Positions 11,160 through 23,517 of a DNA stretch of 64,000 bases are shown one piece after another. A program made the position numbers and the translations under genes. Below the pieces are notes generated by a model. It saw only the letters and a list, made by a program, of their open reading frames with translations, made no database searches and was not told where the DNA came from. This stretch comes from Glossina fuscipes. Taxonomy: Eukaryota > Arthropoda > Insecta > Diptera > Glossinidae. The DNA is taken from contig NW_023998433.1 of the NCBI RefSeq assembly GCF_014805625.2, positions 2,163,457 to 2,227,456 of the forward strand, read 5' to 3'. Each line of letters starts with the position of its first letter. Position 1 is the stretch's first letter.

Positions 11160-14100
11160 TGAAAATAAAATAATCAATTAATCAAAATTATGTATATTCA
11201 ACAAAGCATTTCGTTGCGTTTTAAACTAGTTTTTCATTTAAAGTCACTCATAAATCATAAAATATTTTTTTTTAATCCAAATCCTGGTCACTTATGCAAA
11301 CTTGTCTTAATAGCACCCTGAAGGCTTGTCTGTTGTAAAAATAAATTCTATAAATAATAACAAAAAAAAAAAAAAAAAAAAAAAAATGCTTGCTTGGATA
11401 CGCTGCAAATTGTGGAAACGCCTTCATAGATCAATTATATTAAAATTATTAATATATTTTCTAAATACTTGACGGGTGACTTACACTATTTCACAAAATT
11501 ATAAAAATTTTCACACCCGTATCTCGAAAATGTCTGTTATCAAAATTTAAGAGTTTCAGGCTAAATTAAACCAAAACTGAAGGAATTACAAAACACTTGC
11601 AACGAACGACCACCTTGCACCCTTGTCTAAATATTCTAAGAATAAGAGAAGGATCGCTTTATAGGCGTGAAAATTTATCATTGAAATTGCAGGCATAAAT
11701 AAATGCAGCAATGTATAATAAAAAGGCATTAAAATACAATCCGGCGCGATGAAGTATTTTCAAAATCGTTTCATACTTTTCGAACTTACTGTTGCTTCGC
11801 ATAACTTTTGCCACTTACTTTTATTTAGATCAAATGATATATCTATACTATATTTTAATGAGTTTGGGAATAAAAAACGGCATCTCTCTTATCACGTTTA
11901 ATGTTTAATATAAGCTCACTAAAGAAGGAAGGAAGAAAGGGAAGTAGTCTGCTAGATCGGCCTTTCCTTTTATAAAATATAGTTTACCGTCTCTGAAGTT
12001 AAGAAAAGAAACTGAGTGACTGATGTCAAGCTTAATACATACACGTGCCCATATTAGGCAAAATTTGTAGTAACTGATTTTTTGATTTTTGGTTTCACTA
12101 AAATCGTCTACAAGTTTCATGTAGAAGTGCCCTTTCAACAAATGCGCAACTTACAATCAAAATCGAAACTGACATCGACAAACAAAAGCTCTGTGTCACA
12201 GATGTATCAAATAGAAAATCGAAACATTCTTGTATGTATAGATCTAATGTAACGTCTTTTAACTAGATCTGTCATTTGAAATTTTTCATGCAAAAGACCC
12301 ATCGTTTCTTGAATATTTTGAAAATAAATATCGACCAGGAGGTTGGCTTCAATTTTGGCTTACGCCAAATAAGACAGAAGTCACTCAAAATTTTTCAGTT
12401 ACGCCAGTATTAGGTTCTAACAAACTACAAAGGTTTCGTTTGGCGCCGAATTTAAAATGAAATGATGCGTTAAAAGAAGCTGCTAATTTTGAATTGTTAC
12501 TTTCGGCTTAGTACGCTTAACGGTGTTTAACAAATTAATATAATTAACATGTATTATTAATATGGCGAACGGGCACAATACAATATCGAAAAAAATATTG
12601 ATACACAAAAGCACCGAGGTCACTTCGAAAGAAAAGTCGGTCAAATGGATATGCTAAATTCAATATAGGCGATATTATACACAATTATCTGTTTTAGCTG
12701 TTTTTAAACTGTTCTCATCACATCAAATTTGTATAAATTCTTTCGTTCTTTCGTTCGCTTAAGGGTATGCAGAGACAATAAATGTTAAATCAAGCTGTGC
12801 CAATATAAATACAAAAAAAATTCAGAATTGATTTTAAACGTTTTGATTTAAGTTAAAAAAATAATAATTTAAAAGTAAAACATACATTTCATGATAATTG
12901 CAGTTAAAACCTATAATACCAAAACGCAGCCGCACGTAGAAACATTGCGAGCAACTATGTAGTGTAAACCAGGTTTAATATATACAAATATACATCTATA
13001 TATATATGCTTACATAAAACAAGTAGAAACACTATAGTCGGACAGGGCCGACTACTACATGCCCTATATGACTTCATCTAACACTTTACATTACTTTCGT
13101 GATAAAGTACCAAAAACTATACCCTATTTTCGTATAAAGATATGCTTTCTATTTGGGACTGCTTCCATATAAGGAGTGAGTTGACGTGGTTCAAGTTTAG
13201 CAAAACTTTTTTCGTCGTACAGCGTTAACAAATATTCCGTCGTGGCCGAATAGTTTATACCCGAAAAGAACTACATTTTTACGCTCTACAATATGTTCGT
13301 GCAGTTGATAATTTCTATTTAATTTATATATTTATAGGCGTGCGAGCGTTCTAGACGTAGTTTACATAATTTTCAAAATGTGTAGGCGATGTATTCATTT
13401 TCAGTAATTTGAAAATGAATTTAAAGAGTCAATGAATTTTCTGCCTGGATGCTGCAAACGTTTTGAAAAAATGAATATACTTCGACTCGTCGTTGTTGGG
13501 TATAAAAAGTTACTCAAGACTTTTAAATGAATACTTACTACATTAAATAATTTTTGAAAAAGGAAATAAATGAACGAGCTAAAATGTTTCATATCATAGC
13601 AGCTAATTGCAAAAACTTATTAAAAATTCATATTTTATTTGGGTAATGCGTAAATTAAAAATAGATGACGTAAAGTAAAATAATGGATTACGATTAAAAT
13701 ACTATTTTATTAAAATTTTTCGAAAGGTAATAAAGACTTCTTAGAAGAATTTGAGACTGGTTTATTTGCTTAGTTGAATGTAAAAATTCGATCATAAAAA
13801 GCAGTTAAAGAAGTTTAATTCATTTATCATATCCAATGAAAAATAGTCAAAATTATTTATTAGTGGCCGTGCAGGCAAAGGATAAAGACGAATAACTCAA
13901 CGGTTGTGGGTTAAAATCTTAAGTGCGATAGAGTTTTCAATAAGCCGATAGATAGATAGCCTTAGGTGCTAGTGTTTTAAGCTTTCAGTTTTAGTAATTA
14001 TTTATCTGGCTAAAATAATAATAGTAATGACAATGGATTCAATTGAATTAATAATTTTCTTTTTGCTTTAGTACTTTATAAGACAGAATATGTAGTTCTT

Positions 14101-16330
14101 GAATTCATTCAAAATTTCGAGATTTTTGTTGTTGTATATCTTGTATTCGGTTTTAGTTTAAAAAAGAAAAAATCCATATTTTGTATTATATATTGCTTTT
14201 GAACTTATAAGACATAAATTCTTGCAACTTTGTGCAAACGCATTACAGTTTAGCACATTTAAATAGTAAAAATTTACGCAACTAGCCTGCTTTGACATAT
14301 GAAATGGAAAGTTGTGAGGACCAAAGTCGTTGCGCTCGTTTTGATCTCACACTTACTTCTTAAGTCTTAATACTTAATATTTAGCGCAGATTAAATTCGC
14401 AGATCCTAAGTTAGCAAGAAGAATTAGCTGGAAGCGAAGTTAGCTGGATACGGTTACGTTCATTTTCTCTTCTCTTTTCTTCTTCTTTTTCGAGAGTTTG
14501 GCTTATAATCTGTGTAACTTTAGAGTTGCTCCCTAAGATCATTGGGTATAAGAAAAATGCTTAAGAGACAAGTGGACACAAACATTTGGAGATATAATTT
14601 TACAGCATCAGGATTTATAGTCATAAAGTTTATACTTTATAGGAGTATGTTAGAATTACCTTTTAAGAGAAAGACCTATGTAGTTAGGCATTGATATTTC
14701 GTTAAACCGTATGCGTTTAACTTGCGTTTAATCATTCAACATGTTAAATTACCAACAAAACTACCAGGTATGAGTTATAACATAGAATAACCCAGAGTCT
14801 CTTCATTACTTAACGGAACCTAATGTCTTTGACGAAGAAGGAATCGGACCAAAGTACAGCATCAAAGCCCTAGGAAAAAGCCCGCGAACTATCACTATAT
14901 ATTTTTGTTGACATGTTGCGAATTATAAGGCATACAAATTTTACAAATTCACAATGGCACCCACCAAATAGACAGTTGGGAAAACGAATTTTGGGTTAAA
15001 ATAAGACGGACGGTCGTAAAAGTATATAAAGGACGTAGAAAAAAAAGTGAATTCCTTCCCTAGTTTTTATTTTTTCCATAATTATATCATTTGTGCCATT
15101 TGAGCTGTCTACGGCCGCTACTTGGAGCTTATCATCTTATCCTAGTCAAGAAATTTATTGGGATTTAGAGCGTTGCATATTTTCTTTTTAATTTTGTGTC
15201 TTTTTACTGAGATATTTCAATAGGGACTAAGATAAAAAAAAACTCTTGTGGAATAAGAGTTATACTCTTGAGGAAAGATTACTCTCACCAAATAAGTCTT
15301 TTGAGAGGAGTGCTCGGCTTTCCCAGTATTCTTATCTATTCTTTCTAGAGGTACTCACATACCGTACGACAGACTACCACATCATTCTTCAATTGCGCTT
15401 ACCCGCCACTTATCCACCATTGTAGATATTTTCACTTTTAAGTCGAACTTACACAAATACTGCTCTCTGCTTTCCTCCTTGAGCATCTATAATATAATCC
15501 CTTTTGATCACGCCTAAATGGTCGTGCCTAAATATGTAGAGTACATCCCCTGAGTGGTTGGTCAAAAAAGAATGAAAAAAAAAAAAAAATGTGAAAACCA
15601 AATTTTGTAAGGTATATACTATGTTCAATGGTTCTCGACATAAGCTGCAGTCAGCCAGCAGTCCAACTACCTGGAAGATATTCATTTACTTCAATGAGTA
15701 GAAAATTGCCTCACAGCGTAGGGGATCGCCTAACCATAGAAATTGAAATGATATATTTTTCCTTTTCAACATGTTGATATTGTTGTAGTATGAGTTTGGC
15801 TTTAACGGGTATTTGAACTTGTTGCTATTGTTAATAAACGTGGCGTATGCAGACAATATCGTGTTTATAGATAATGCTATTTTTCGATGGATCCGACATA
15901 TTCATTTAGAAGATCATATCTGCTACTGAATGGATTTGGGATGAAATTTGAATTGACGTGTTTCAAATTCAACATAGGTAATTTTCTTGCCAATTTTAAT
16001 GTTATGAAATAATTAGTCCTATTTCACATACAAATTTACTATTCTAAATTTTCTATGAAAAGTGACCTTTTGTAGCGAGATATATGAAGAGTGATAACTT
16101 ATTTAGCCACTTTATTGAGTTCGACTCCCGTCGATTTATGTTTTAGACCCATTCCCACTTAAGGTTTGTTTTAACTTTGGATCGTGATTATTGAATGGTC
16201 AGCTATGTCTTATTATAGGCCTTTAATTTATTTACTTGTTTTATGTATTTTGTGTTTAATTTTTTATTTTGTTTAGAATTTTTGTAAAATTTTGCAACAA
16301 AATTCTATATCACACAGCTACGCTGCTAGA
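11160..16330. other. 5 kb gap in the cuticle cluster, no supported gene
   Basis: Contains a 25-bp A run at 11362-11386. A fragment at 13035-13080, with two short inverted copies of GTCGG/CCGAC and 'ctacatgccctatatg', resembles the edge of a dispersed fly repeat. A minus-strand frame at 11905-12141 and a short coding-like stretch at 14786-14911 (+) are noted under findings. No signal peptide or known domain was seen. Confidence 0.5.
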
Positions 16331-16339
16331 GATCATTAT

Positions 16340-16880
16340 TTACAATTTATTGCCATAACTGTCCCATTGATGTTGACCTTTTTCATGACCATGTACATCA
16401 TAATGTTCGTGATGTTCGGCATGATCGGCGTGATCGGCCTGCCCAATGTGTTTGACCACAGCGTTGAAACCATGATGCTTGTCCGATGTATACTCAACTA
16501 AACGTGTTCTACCATCGGGTTCTATCAGGGAATAGACTCCTAAAAATTTGAAGTTAATTATAATATTAATAGCCCGCAATGTGATAGAAAACAAAAATCG
16601 TACCTTTAACCTTATCACCATCACGAGACTCCCACTGATTTTTTACGTCACCGGTCTTCGTATCCTTCACACCGTAATCAAATTGGTATTTAGGGTGGCT
16701 ATGATAGTCGTAAACCTCTTCACCATGCTCCTGGTTTTCATGGTGAAACTCATGATGTTCATTCTTTTCGTCTTCATGTTTGGATACTTCGGCATAACTG
16801 CTGGCAGATTCATGCAAATATCCTGCCATAGCCAAACCACAAATGGTTACTAAAAGGAAAGCGCAACTTAAAAAACGCAT
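16340..16880 (-). CDS. RR-2 cuticular protein 2 (His/Glu-rich)
   Basis: Secreted cuticle protein on the minus strand. Exons are 16880-16604 and 16539-16340, with a 64-bp phase-1 intron at the same Lys-Gly site as its paralogs; the product is 158 residues. The start is the first ATG, at 16880. The signal peptide is [20 protein letters not shown] Glu/His-rich spacer follows ([17 protein letters not shown]). The RR-2 domain starts at [17 protein letters not shown], continues with [10 protein letters not shown], and after the intron reads [19 protein letters not shown] and [13 protein letters not shown]. The tail has [19 protein letters not shown] repeats and ends YGNKL. It is divergently arranged with cuticular protein 3; the two ATGs are 461 bp apart. 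Confidence 0.92.
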
Positions 16881-16938
16881 TGTATATCTTCTAAACAAGT
16901 GATGTTTTAAAACTTACTTTTTTTCTATTCCGACAGAA

Positions 16939-16946
16939 TATTTATA
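16939..16946 (-). promoter_or_regulatory. TATA box of cuticular protein 2
   Basis: TATAAATA on the minus strand, 58 bp upstream of the ATG at 16880. Confidence 0.75.
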
Positions 16947-17279
16947 CTAAATTTTAGACATCAAAAGATAGCAACAACAACAAATAAATGAAAAAATCAC
17001 GAAATAATAAACGAAATAATATACGAATATAAAATAAAATTATAACTAATTAAGTGAAGGTGGTTTCATGATTCAAATTTTCAGCTGTTTTTTAAGGTTA
17101 TACTATAGTTCGTACCGTTTCATATCATACACAATTTTAACTTTTTGACTCTTTCCTCTCAGACAATTGAAAATCATTCCATGTTAATTAATAACATAAA
17201 AATTTTTATTAGTATCTCTCTAAGTTAGTTTTTAATCTGATTACTAAGTATGCTAAGTTTCGATTTGCGAAATTTTTTG

Positions 17280-17287
17280 TATAAATA
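17280..17287 (+). promoter_or_regulatory. TATA box of cuticular protein 3
   Basis: TATAAATA lies 62 bp upstream of the ATG at 17342. With the minus-strand TATA box at 16939 it bounds a divergent promoter of about 330 bp. Confidence 0.75.
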
Positions 17288-17341
17288 GGATGAAGAAATG
17301 CGAAAATGTTATCAGTTTGTTTTGTTTCATTATCTATCAAC

Positions 17342-18073
17342 ATGCGTTTCTTAGCCACTTGTACAGTTTTGGTAGCCATTTTTGGTCTTTCCTTGGCAGG
17401 ATTATTACACGAGGGCCATGTCAGCAGCTATAAAACTGTTACTAAACATGTTGAGCCGGTTAAACATGAAGAGAAAGGACATGATAACTATGAATGGGAT
17501 CATAAGGGTTATGAATTCGCCCATAAAGATTATAATCACGGACATGAGGAATTGGCTCACGCCGTCGTTTTGGAGCATCACGGTGATTTCGCTAGTGGGC
17601 ACCATCAAGAACATAATGATGATAGTCACGGTCATGGGGATGAATCTCACGATTATTACAGTCATCCTAAATACGATTTTGATTACGGCGTTAAAGATAC
17701 CAAAACTGGTGATATTAAAAATCAATGGGAATCACGTAATGGTGATGATGTTAAAGGTAAAAATAAAAAAAATTATGTTACTATGCTAAGGGTGAAAAAA
17801 TGAATTCTTGCTTTTTTAGGTTATTATTCGTTAGTCGAACCCGATGGCTCTACACGCATTGTTGAATATTCCTCAGACAAACATCACGGTTTCAACGCTG
17901 TAGTTAAGCACATTGGCCATTCTAAACATCCCGAAAGCCATGCCGAACAAGACAATCATCACGGCAAAGACAACCGTCACGATAGTCATCACGATAGTCA
18001 TCATGATAGTCATTACGACAATTACCACAAAACTCATTATTATCATCATGGTCATGATGATAAGCATTGGTAA
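17342..18073 (+). CDS. RR-2 cuticular protein 3 (long His-rich spacer and tail)
   Basis: Secreted cuticle protein, the longest of the cluster at 222 residues. Exons are 17342-17756 and 17820-18073, with a 63-bp phase-1 intron. The signal peptide is [19 protein letters not shown]. The spacer is long (about residues 20-108) and rich in His, Glu and Asp. The RR-2 domain has [17 protein letters not shown] and [15 protein letters not shown], then [19 protein letters not shown] and [13 protein letters not shown]. The tail carries a near-perfect 12-bp tandem repeat (17975-18017) coding for HDSH units, ending HHGHDDKHW. His-rich flanks of RR-2 proteins are usually thought to take part in pH- or metal-dependent assembly or in cross-linking; here that is inference. 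The poly-A signal is at 18149. Confidence 0.92.
17975..18017 (+). repeat. 12-bp tandem repeat coding for His-Asp-Ser-His units
   Basis: About three and a half copies of a 12-bp unit (gatagtcatcac-like) within the tail of cuticular protein 3. Likely grown by slippage. Confidence 0.75.
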
Positions 18074-18148
18074 AAATTCAATATATTGGACTATGTTGTG
18101 GCTAATTCAGAATTTGTAAATTTACCCAAAATATTTTATTAGAATTTC

Positions 18149-18154
18149 AATAAA
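18149..18154 (+). terminator. Poly-A signal of cuticular protein 3
   Basis: AATAAA lies 76 bp after the stop codon at 18073. Confidence 0.65.
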
Positions 18155-18159
18155 GTTTC

Positions 18160-20140
18160 GCTTGCTTTCACAAAAAATTCAAATATGAATGTAAAATGAG
18201 TGATAGATAGAATTATACAAAAGAGTATCCAAAACTTGAGAAAGCTATGCATATATCTTAGGATACTACTAAATTCTGCGTATCCACTTGCAAGATTTAA
18301 ATTATTTGTCAGCTAAACTCAATTTGGGGAACTCAATTAAATTTAAATCCTGTTTATACCTTTTATGATATATCAGTAAAGAGGTGAGTTCTATTTGCAG
18401 TTATAGCGATGGCATTCAAAGTAAATACATTTTTATATACCAAGGGATATTGCACTCTTTTTGTAGCTACTGCGATGCAAATCTCTTTTAAATAATTTTT
18501 TCTTACGGCTTATATATTAATCATTACGGCAAGGATTGGAAAGCCATTTGCTAAGGTCACGATATTAATTATTGTATATTGTTTGGTTTCTTTTTTTTAA
18601 AATCTTTTCACCCTATTCCAGTATTGTTGTATACAGACGAATATGCAGACATATGGATACGATTGCGTGAACGTAAGCCAGTAATATAATATATTAACGT
18701 CACCACCACGGCGAATGCGTATGATGTTTACATAATGTTAACTTTTAAACAAAATGTATCACAATTTCATAACATTCTGAACGTTTTTGGGGCTGCTTTA
18801 GTTACGCTGCTTTTGTTTTTGTAAAACAATGTAAAACAAATTTGAATTTCGTGTGCAGCGTCATTAAAACAATTATTATCAAAGTTCTGGATCTTTCACT
18901 ATACGTTGATGTTTTTCAATCAAAGAAAGAAGATTTCTTCAACAAGAAATGAAGTAAAAAGCTGATAATTGTACTCTAAATTCTTGGTACAGTTTTCTGT
19001 GTTTATCCGGTATGTTTATCTGTTTAATCTAATCTTTGCAATTATTTCCAGAAGAATATTCTGGTTAGAAATTAAGATTATTTATGTAAAATTTCCATTG
19101 ATTGTGTTTCGTATTCAGACTTCGAATATAAAAAGTAAGCATATTGTGTGAAAGGAAGATATATTTTTATATTACATTTTAGCTATACTCTGCTAATCTG
19201 ATTTTGATTGATTAAAAGGCAAAGAATAGATAGGAAAACATTTAAGCGATCTGCTGTGTAAGATTTTAATTCGAAAGAGTACAACGTCAGATGTAAGTTG
19301 CTTAATTTTTGTATACCTTAAGTTTCGCTTTTAAACGAATCTACTTTTCGTTTTATTTTTATCTTTCAAAAAACATTAATAATAAAATCAATAGAGCAAA
19401 TAGTCACTACATCTAACAAGAAAAAATAAAAAAAAAATTCTATAAATAAAGCTAAACCTAAAGCTAAACCTAAACTTGACGGGCAGTTTCAAATATGTTG
19501 ATTTATTTTTGTTGCATTCTTACAACAACAACAAGAACATAGTTGTGGATTGAAAATTCTTTTCAAGTGTAGGTATTTTCTGTAAAAATCAATTATTTAA
19601 ACTAAAAAAGCAAATAAATTTTGCATTAAAGTCAACAAAATTGCAATGACCTTCACTGTTAAATAAAATATATGTAGGTATGTATGTGTGTACAAAATAA
19701 CTTAATTAATAAAATTTAATGCATAAGTAAAACAAAACAATCTAAAACGAATGTTAGTATAAAATGGATTAATTTTGAAATAAAATGTAAAAACAAGGCA
19801 AGAAGAAAAGCAAACAAAAGAAAAAAACAAAAAAAACAAAACTACAAAAAAGCTAATAAAGAGATACGCAGCGAATATAATTGTTCGCTCGCGTAAATAC
19901 ATAATCAATTAATTAGTCAACTATGACTGTTATTGTTGTTGTTATTATAATGTTGGTAACATGCACATGCAATCGTATTATTCATTAATAATAACAATAA
20001 TATTTTGATGTAAAATGATTTTTTACATAATTAATTTATTTATTAATTGTAAAGAATTCCTTTAAGAAATCGATTAGCAAACAAAATGGGTAGATAGACT
20101 TGCGACCGGAAAATGCAAAGAAATCGATATTATATTTTTC
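18160..20140. other. Intergenic stretch, no supported gene
   Basis: AT-rich with no recognisable coding region. Holds a small direct repeat of GCTAAACCTAAA at 19450-19475 and a run of AAC/AAA tracts near 19800-19860. Confidence 0.5.
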
Positions 20141-20142
20141 GA

Positions 20143-20150
20143 TATAAATA
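20143..20150 (+). promoter_or_regulatory. TATA box of cuticular protein 4
   Basis: TATAAATA lies 113 bp upstream of the chosen ATG at 20256. Confidence 0.7.
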
Positions 20151-20255
20151 AAGCTGAAAATCAGAAAATGTATAACAGTTCATCGTTAATAATCATTTAA
20201 TTTGCTTTTCATTAATACCTTAATCAAACTAATAAAAACAAACGTAAACGAAAAT

Positions 20256-20915
20256 ATGGTTGTGTTAAAAATTGCCACGGTTTTTTTGGCCATTTGCAGC
20301 CTGGCTTCTGCAGGATACTTGCACGGGGGCGCTCATAGTTATTCAGTGTTAACTAAACATGATTTGCCTTTCCATTATGCTGGTGGTTACGGAACTGACC
20401 ATGGCGTTGGCTACAGCGGTGGCTATGGCGTTGGCTACCACGGTGGCTATATTGGAGGCTACGGTGGAGCTCTTTACCATAGGGGTGGTGGTAGTGGCGG
20501 TGGTTATGAACATTTGGACTATTATAGTTATCCTCAGTATAAATATGGTTATGGCGTGAAGGATCTACATACCGGTGATGTTAAGAATCAGTGGGAATTG
20601 CGTGATGGCGATCTGGTTAAAGGTATAGATTTTGTTTATTACTTAAACTTGCATTGCATACAAGTTTTTAAACATTCTGTGTTTACAGGGAGCTATTCCC
20701 TTAAAGAAGCCGACGGGACTACTCGTGTTGTAGACTATACCGCAGATAAGCACAGCGGGTTTAACGCAGTAGTTAAACAAGTGGGCCATGCTGTGCACCC
20801 TCACGTCTATGGTTATGCTGGCGGTTATGGTTATGCTGGTGGCTTGAATAATGGCCATAGTTACGGTTACGGTGGCTATGACGCTGGCCATGGTGGTTAC
20901 GGTTACGGTTATTAA
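20256..20915 (+). CDS. RR-2 cuticular protein 4 (Gly/Tyr-rich)
   Basis: Secreted cuticle protein of 197 residues. Exons are 20256-20622 and 20689-20915, with a 66-bp phase-1 intron. The start is the ATG before the signal peptide [19 protein letters not shown]. Unlike its neighbours the flanks are Gly/Tyr-rich: the spacer has [17 protein letters not shown] and the tail has [12 protein letters not shown]. The RR-2 domain reads [32 protein letters not shown], then [19 protein letters not shown] and [13 protein letters not shown]. The intron is a multiple of three and has no in-frame stop, so an unspliced mRNA would still be translated through as a 219-residue protein. GT and AG ends and the paralogs' intron position argue for normal splicing. 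GGY-type flanks are typical of different cuticle mechanics from His-rich ones; this is family knowledge applied by inference. Confidence 0.92.
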   Translation: MVVLKIATVFLAICSLASAGYLHGGAHSYSVLTKHDLPFHYAGGYGTDHGVGYSGGYGVGYHGGYIGGYGGALYHRGGGSGGGYEHLDYYSYPQYKYGYGVKDLHTGDVKNQWELRDGDLVKGIDFVYYLNLHCIQVFKHSVFTGSYSLKEADGTTRVVDYTADKHSGFNAVVKQVGHAVHPHVYGYAGGYGYAGGLNNGHSYGYGGYDAGHGGYGYGY

Positions 20916-20929
20916 GCTTTTCGAAGAAT

Positions 20930-21650
20930 TTCAATTTTATCTATTGTATCCTCCAAGGCCAAATATTTTTTTTTTCCGAATTTTCGAATTCGTGATGATC
21001 ACTAAATTATACTGTTTTTATTTAATGAACATTTTTTAATTATTATTATTATTAGTTTATGAAAATACAGGTGAAAATAATTCTGAGATGCATATTTTTA
21101 TATATTTTAGCTAGAGAAGGATGAGCAGAAAAAACAATTTGTTCTCCTCCTGAAATTCATACAAACATTCTCCATCAGTGTGAATTCATTTAAGTGCCTT
21201 CGTTTGTCTGACTGATTGCAAAATTGTCTTAGTGTCAGATTAAACCAAAAAATCATAATTAAGAAAAATTGAAGATATATTTTCCTTCTTTTCAAACTAT
21301 ATAATGTTAATACATTGCCTGTATTAGTCATCACGCTTAATTTTCAACTTTCTCTCTCAATCTCACGCTTGAAAATCGCCTAAATCGGTTCAAAAGTTGA
21401 TAAAAGAAATCATTTATACATAAAACAGAATCGCTTGGTCTTGCATTAGCTATGAGATGTTATATTATCAAGGCTTGAAGGCTGTTCAAAAATGGTATAA
21501 ATTGCTACTCTTGACAATTCTACATAACAATGAAACGTTCGATTCCTTAAGGAAAGATTAAAAAAGTGTTTTTTGTGAGGCTTTTTTTTTAGGCGTAAAA
21601 ATAAAACTTCAAGAGACCTTAGGCATTTTATTCTTTCATTTCTAAATACA
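20930..21650. other. Intergenic stretch, no supported gene
   Basis: AT-rich 3' flank of cuticular protein 4. No coding region is supported. Confidence 0.5.
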
Positions 21651-21689
21651 ACATACTATTTGCTTTTGTTTTTCTTTCTTTATATTTTA

Positions 21690-22440
21690 CCACCATATAC
21701 TTACCGCTGTAAGATGGGGGTATACTCATTATGTTTTTCTTTCCAAATACCTATAAAATCCAAAAGGAAGCTTCAGAGATCCTAAAAAGTATATATATTC
21801 TGGATGACCGTGAAATTCGGAGTTGATTTAGCCATGTCCGTCTGTGTGTCCGTCGTGTTCGTCAGTGTTTTCGGCACATTCGTTGGTCGCAAAAATGAAG
21901 ATATCCACTTAAAATATAGTAGAAACATTGGAACTTTCTGGACGCAAGTTAATATTGAAAATGGGCCAAATTGGTGAGAGCATAAGGGCGCACTGGAGCG
22001 TAAACCGAAGGCAATCCAGTTTTTTTTTAACAATAATTCTTGATTTTTGTTTGTTACTTCAAAATTATTGAAGTTAGAAAGTTGAAATTTTCCATATTTG
22101 CTTTGCGAGACACCTTACTCGCTAGGTCTAAAAATGGAACCAATCGGCGGCGTCCACACAAAGTTACGAATAATTAAATGTAATTTTTTTCAAATTTTTG
22201 ATGTTTATGATGGTAATTTATCATAAAGCAAATCAGACAAAGCGTTTAAAACTACTTTGTACACTACTCAAATGAAGATATGTTATCTGCCTAAAAATGG
22301 GTTAATTTTAAAATGAATATGGTACACACCGCGATCAATTTTTCCTTAATAATATCACCGATATGGGTATCAAATAAACGAACTTGGAGATTAAAATGCG
22401 AAAAGCATAATGGTGGGTATGCGAGATTCGGCCCTCGCCG
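21690..22440 (+). repeat. Dispersed fly repeat, degenerate copy
   Basis: The copy opens with 'taagatgggggtatactcat', followed by 'aagtatatatattctgga', 'gatttagccatgtccgtctg' and 'attgaaaatgggcca'. It closes near 22430 with an inverted pair 'ttcggccctcgccgaa'. This order matches a dispersed non-coding repeat I remember from muscid and calliphorid genomes. It has no coding capacity. The small minus-strand frame at 21782-22033 lies in it and is not a gene. Confidence 0.65.
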
Positions 22441-22789
22441 AATTAACTTTCTTACATATTAATTTTGAAGTTTTTATAGAGATTTCATTTCTAAAGGCAT
22501 CACGTGATAAATGAATTAAAACAGTTTTACTGTCTTACATTTTCTTTATATGTTGTTTACATTCTTATAAGTACGATTACAAAGCGAACTGATCAATTTG
22601 ATATTGTGAAATAACTTCAAATGTTTTATGATCAAAAATTTATCATATACGATTGTGCCCAAAAAATAAGACGAATTTAACTTTTTTCTTTTTTAAATCT
22701 ATTTATTATTCCAAATCTATACTGTTGCCTTGACAGTACTTAAACTCAAATAATATTGGCCTGGCAAAAGCAATTGATGGTGCACAACG

Positions 22790-22960
22790 CCATGATCGAA
22801 TCGAGAAAAATTGTCAAGGTCACCTTGATTTTTGAATTACTTTGGCATGGTTTTTTCAGTCTTGGGTCGGTTCTTCACAGGTCGTATGAGTAGATCCAAG
22901 TTTCATCTCCTGTAATAATGCATTTCGTGGCCAAGAAATCATCTCCTCACACAAATTGCA
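22790..22960 (-). pseudogene. Mariner transposase fragment around the first catalytic Asp
   Basis: On the minus strand the segment DFLATKCIITGDETWIYSYD is readable. ITGDETWIY is the first-Asp motif of mariner transposases of the same general type as the relic at 1.7-2.4 kb. A stop follows directly and the frame shifts after it. Only a fragment is left. Confidence 0.7.
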
Positions 22961-23517
22961 AAAATCCGAATAAATATTTTATTCGGCGCACTAAACCAAC
23001 GACATATATGATGGAAGGTTTGACACAGATTTCTGTCACAGCGCTATCAACGTAGAAAGAATATATTTCTGATATTTAACTTGAACATTGGCATTACTTT
23101 TTGGTCACAGTATTATAGTAGATATGGAAGAAATGTGCTTACAGCAAGATTGCGCCCTGGAGCCCACTATCAATAAAACTTTGTATTCATTATCACAAAA
23201 ATGTAATATCTAATATAAGTTGATTGTGCCATCTAGATCATGCGACTTGATATTGATCTGTTCTGCGTTTTTTTCGGAATTATTGTTAAAATAATAAACC
23301 AAAAATAGTCGAAAGAAAAGGTACTGATTGCAAACTTACGAACGTTTTCCAACAATTATGGTAGCCATTTTTTGAAAGTTTTGTCAAAACAGTGATAGTT
23401 TTTATTAAACATAACCTGCACATTAAAGAGAAAACATTTTAATAATAAAAAAAAAATTTACAAGTTTTCATAGAATTAGAAGAAATGTACATTATTGAAA
23501 GTCTAGATTTTATATAG

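Noticed and set aside
17382..17789. Open frames overlapping cuticular protein 3 in other frames and on the opposite strand
   Set aside because: Shadows of a His/Asp-rich coding region: Met/Ile/Val-rich translations that follow from GAT/CAT codons.
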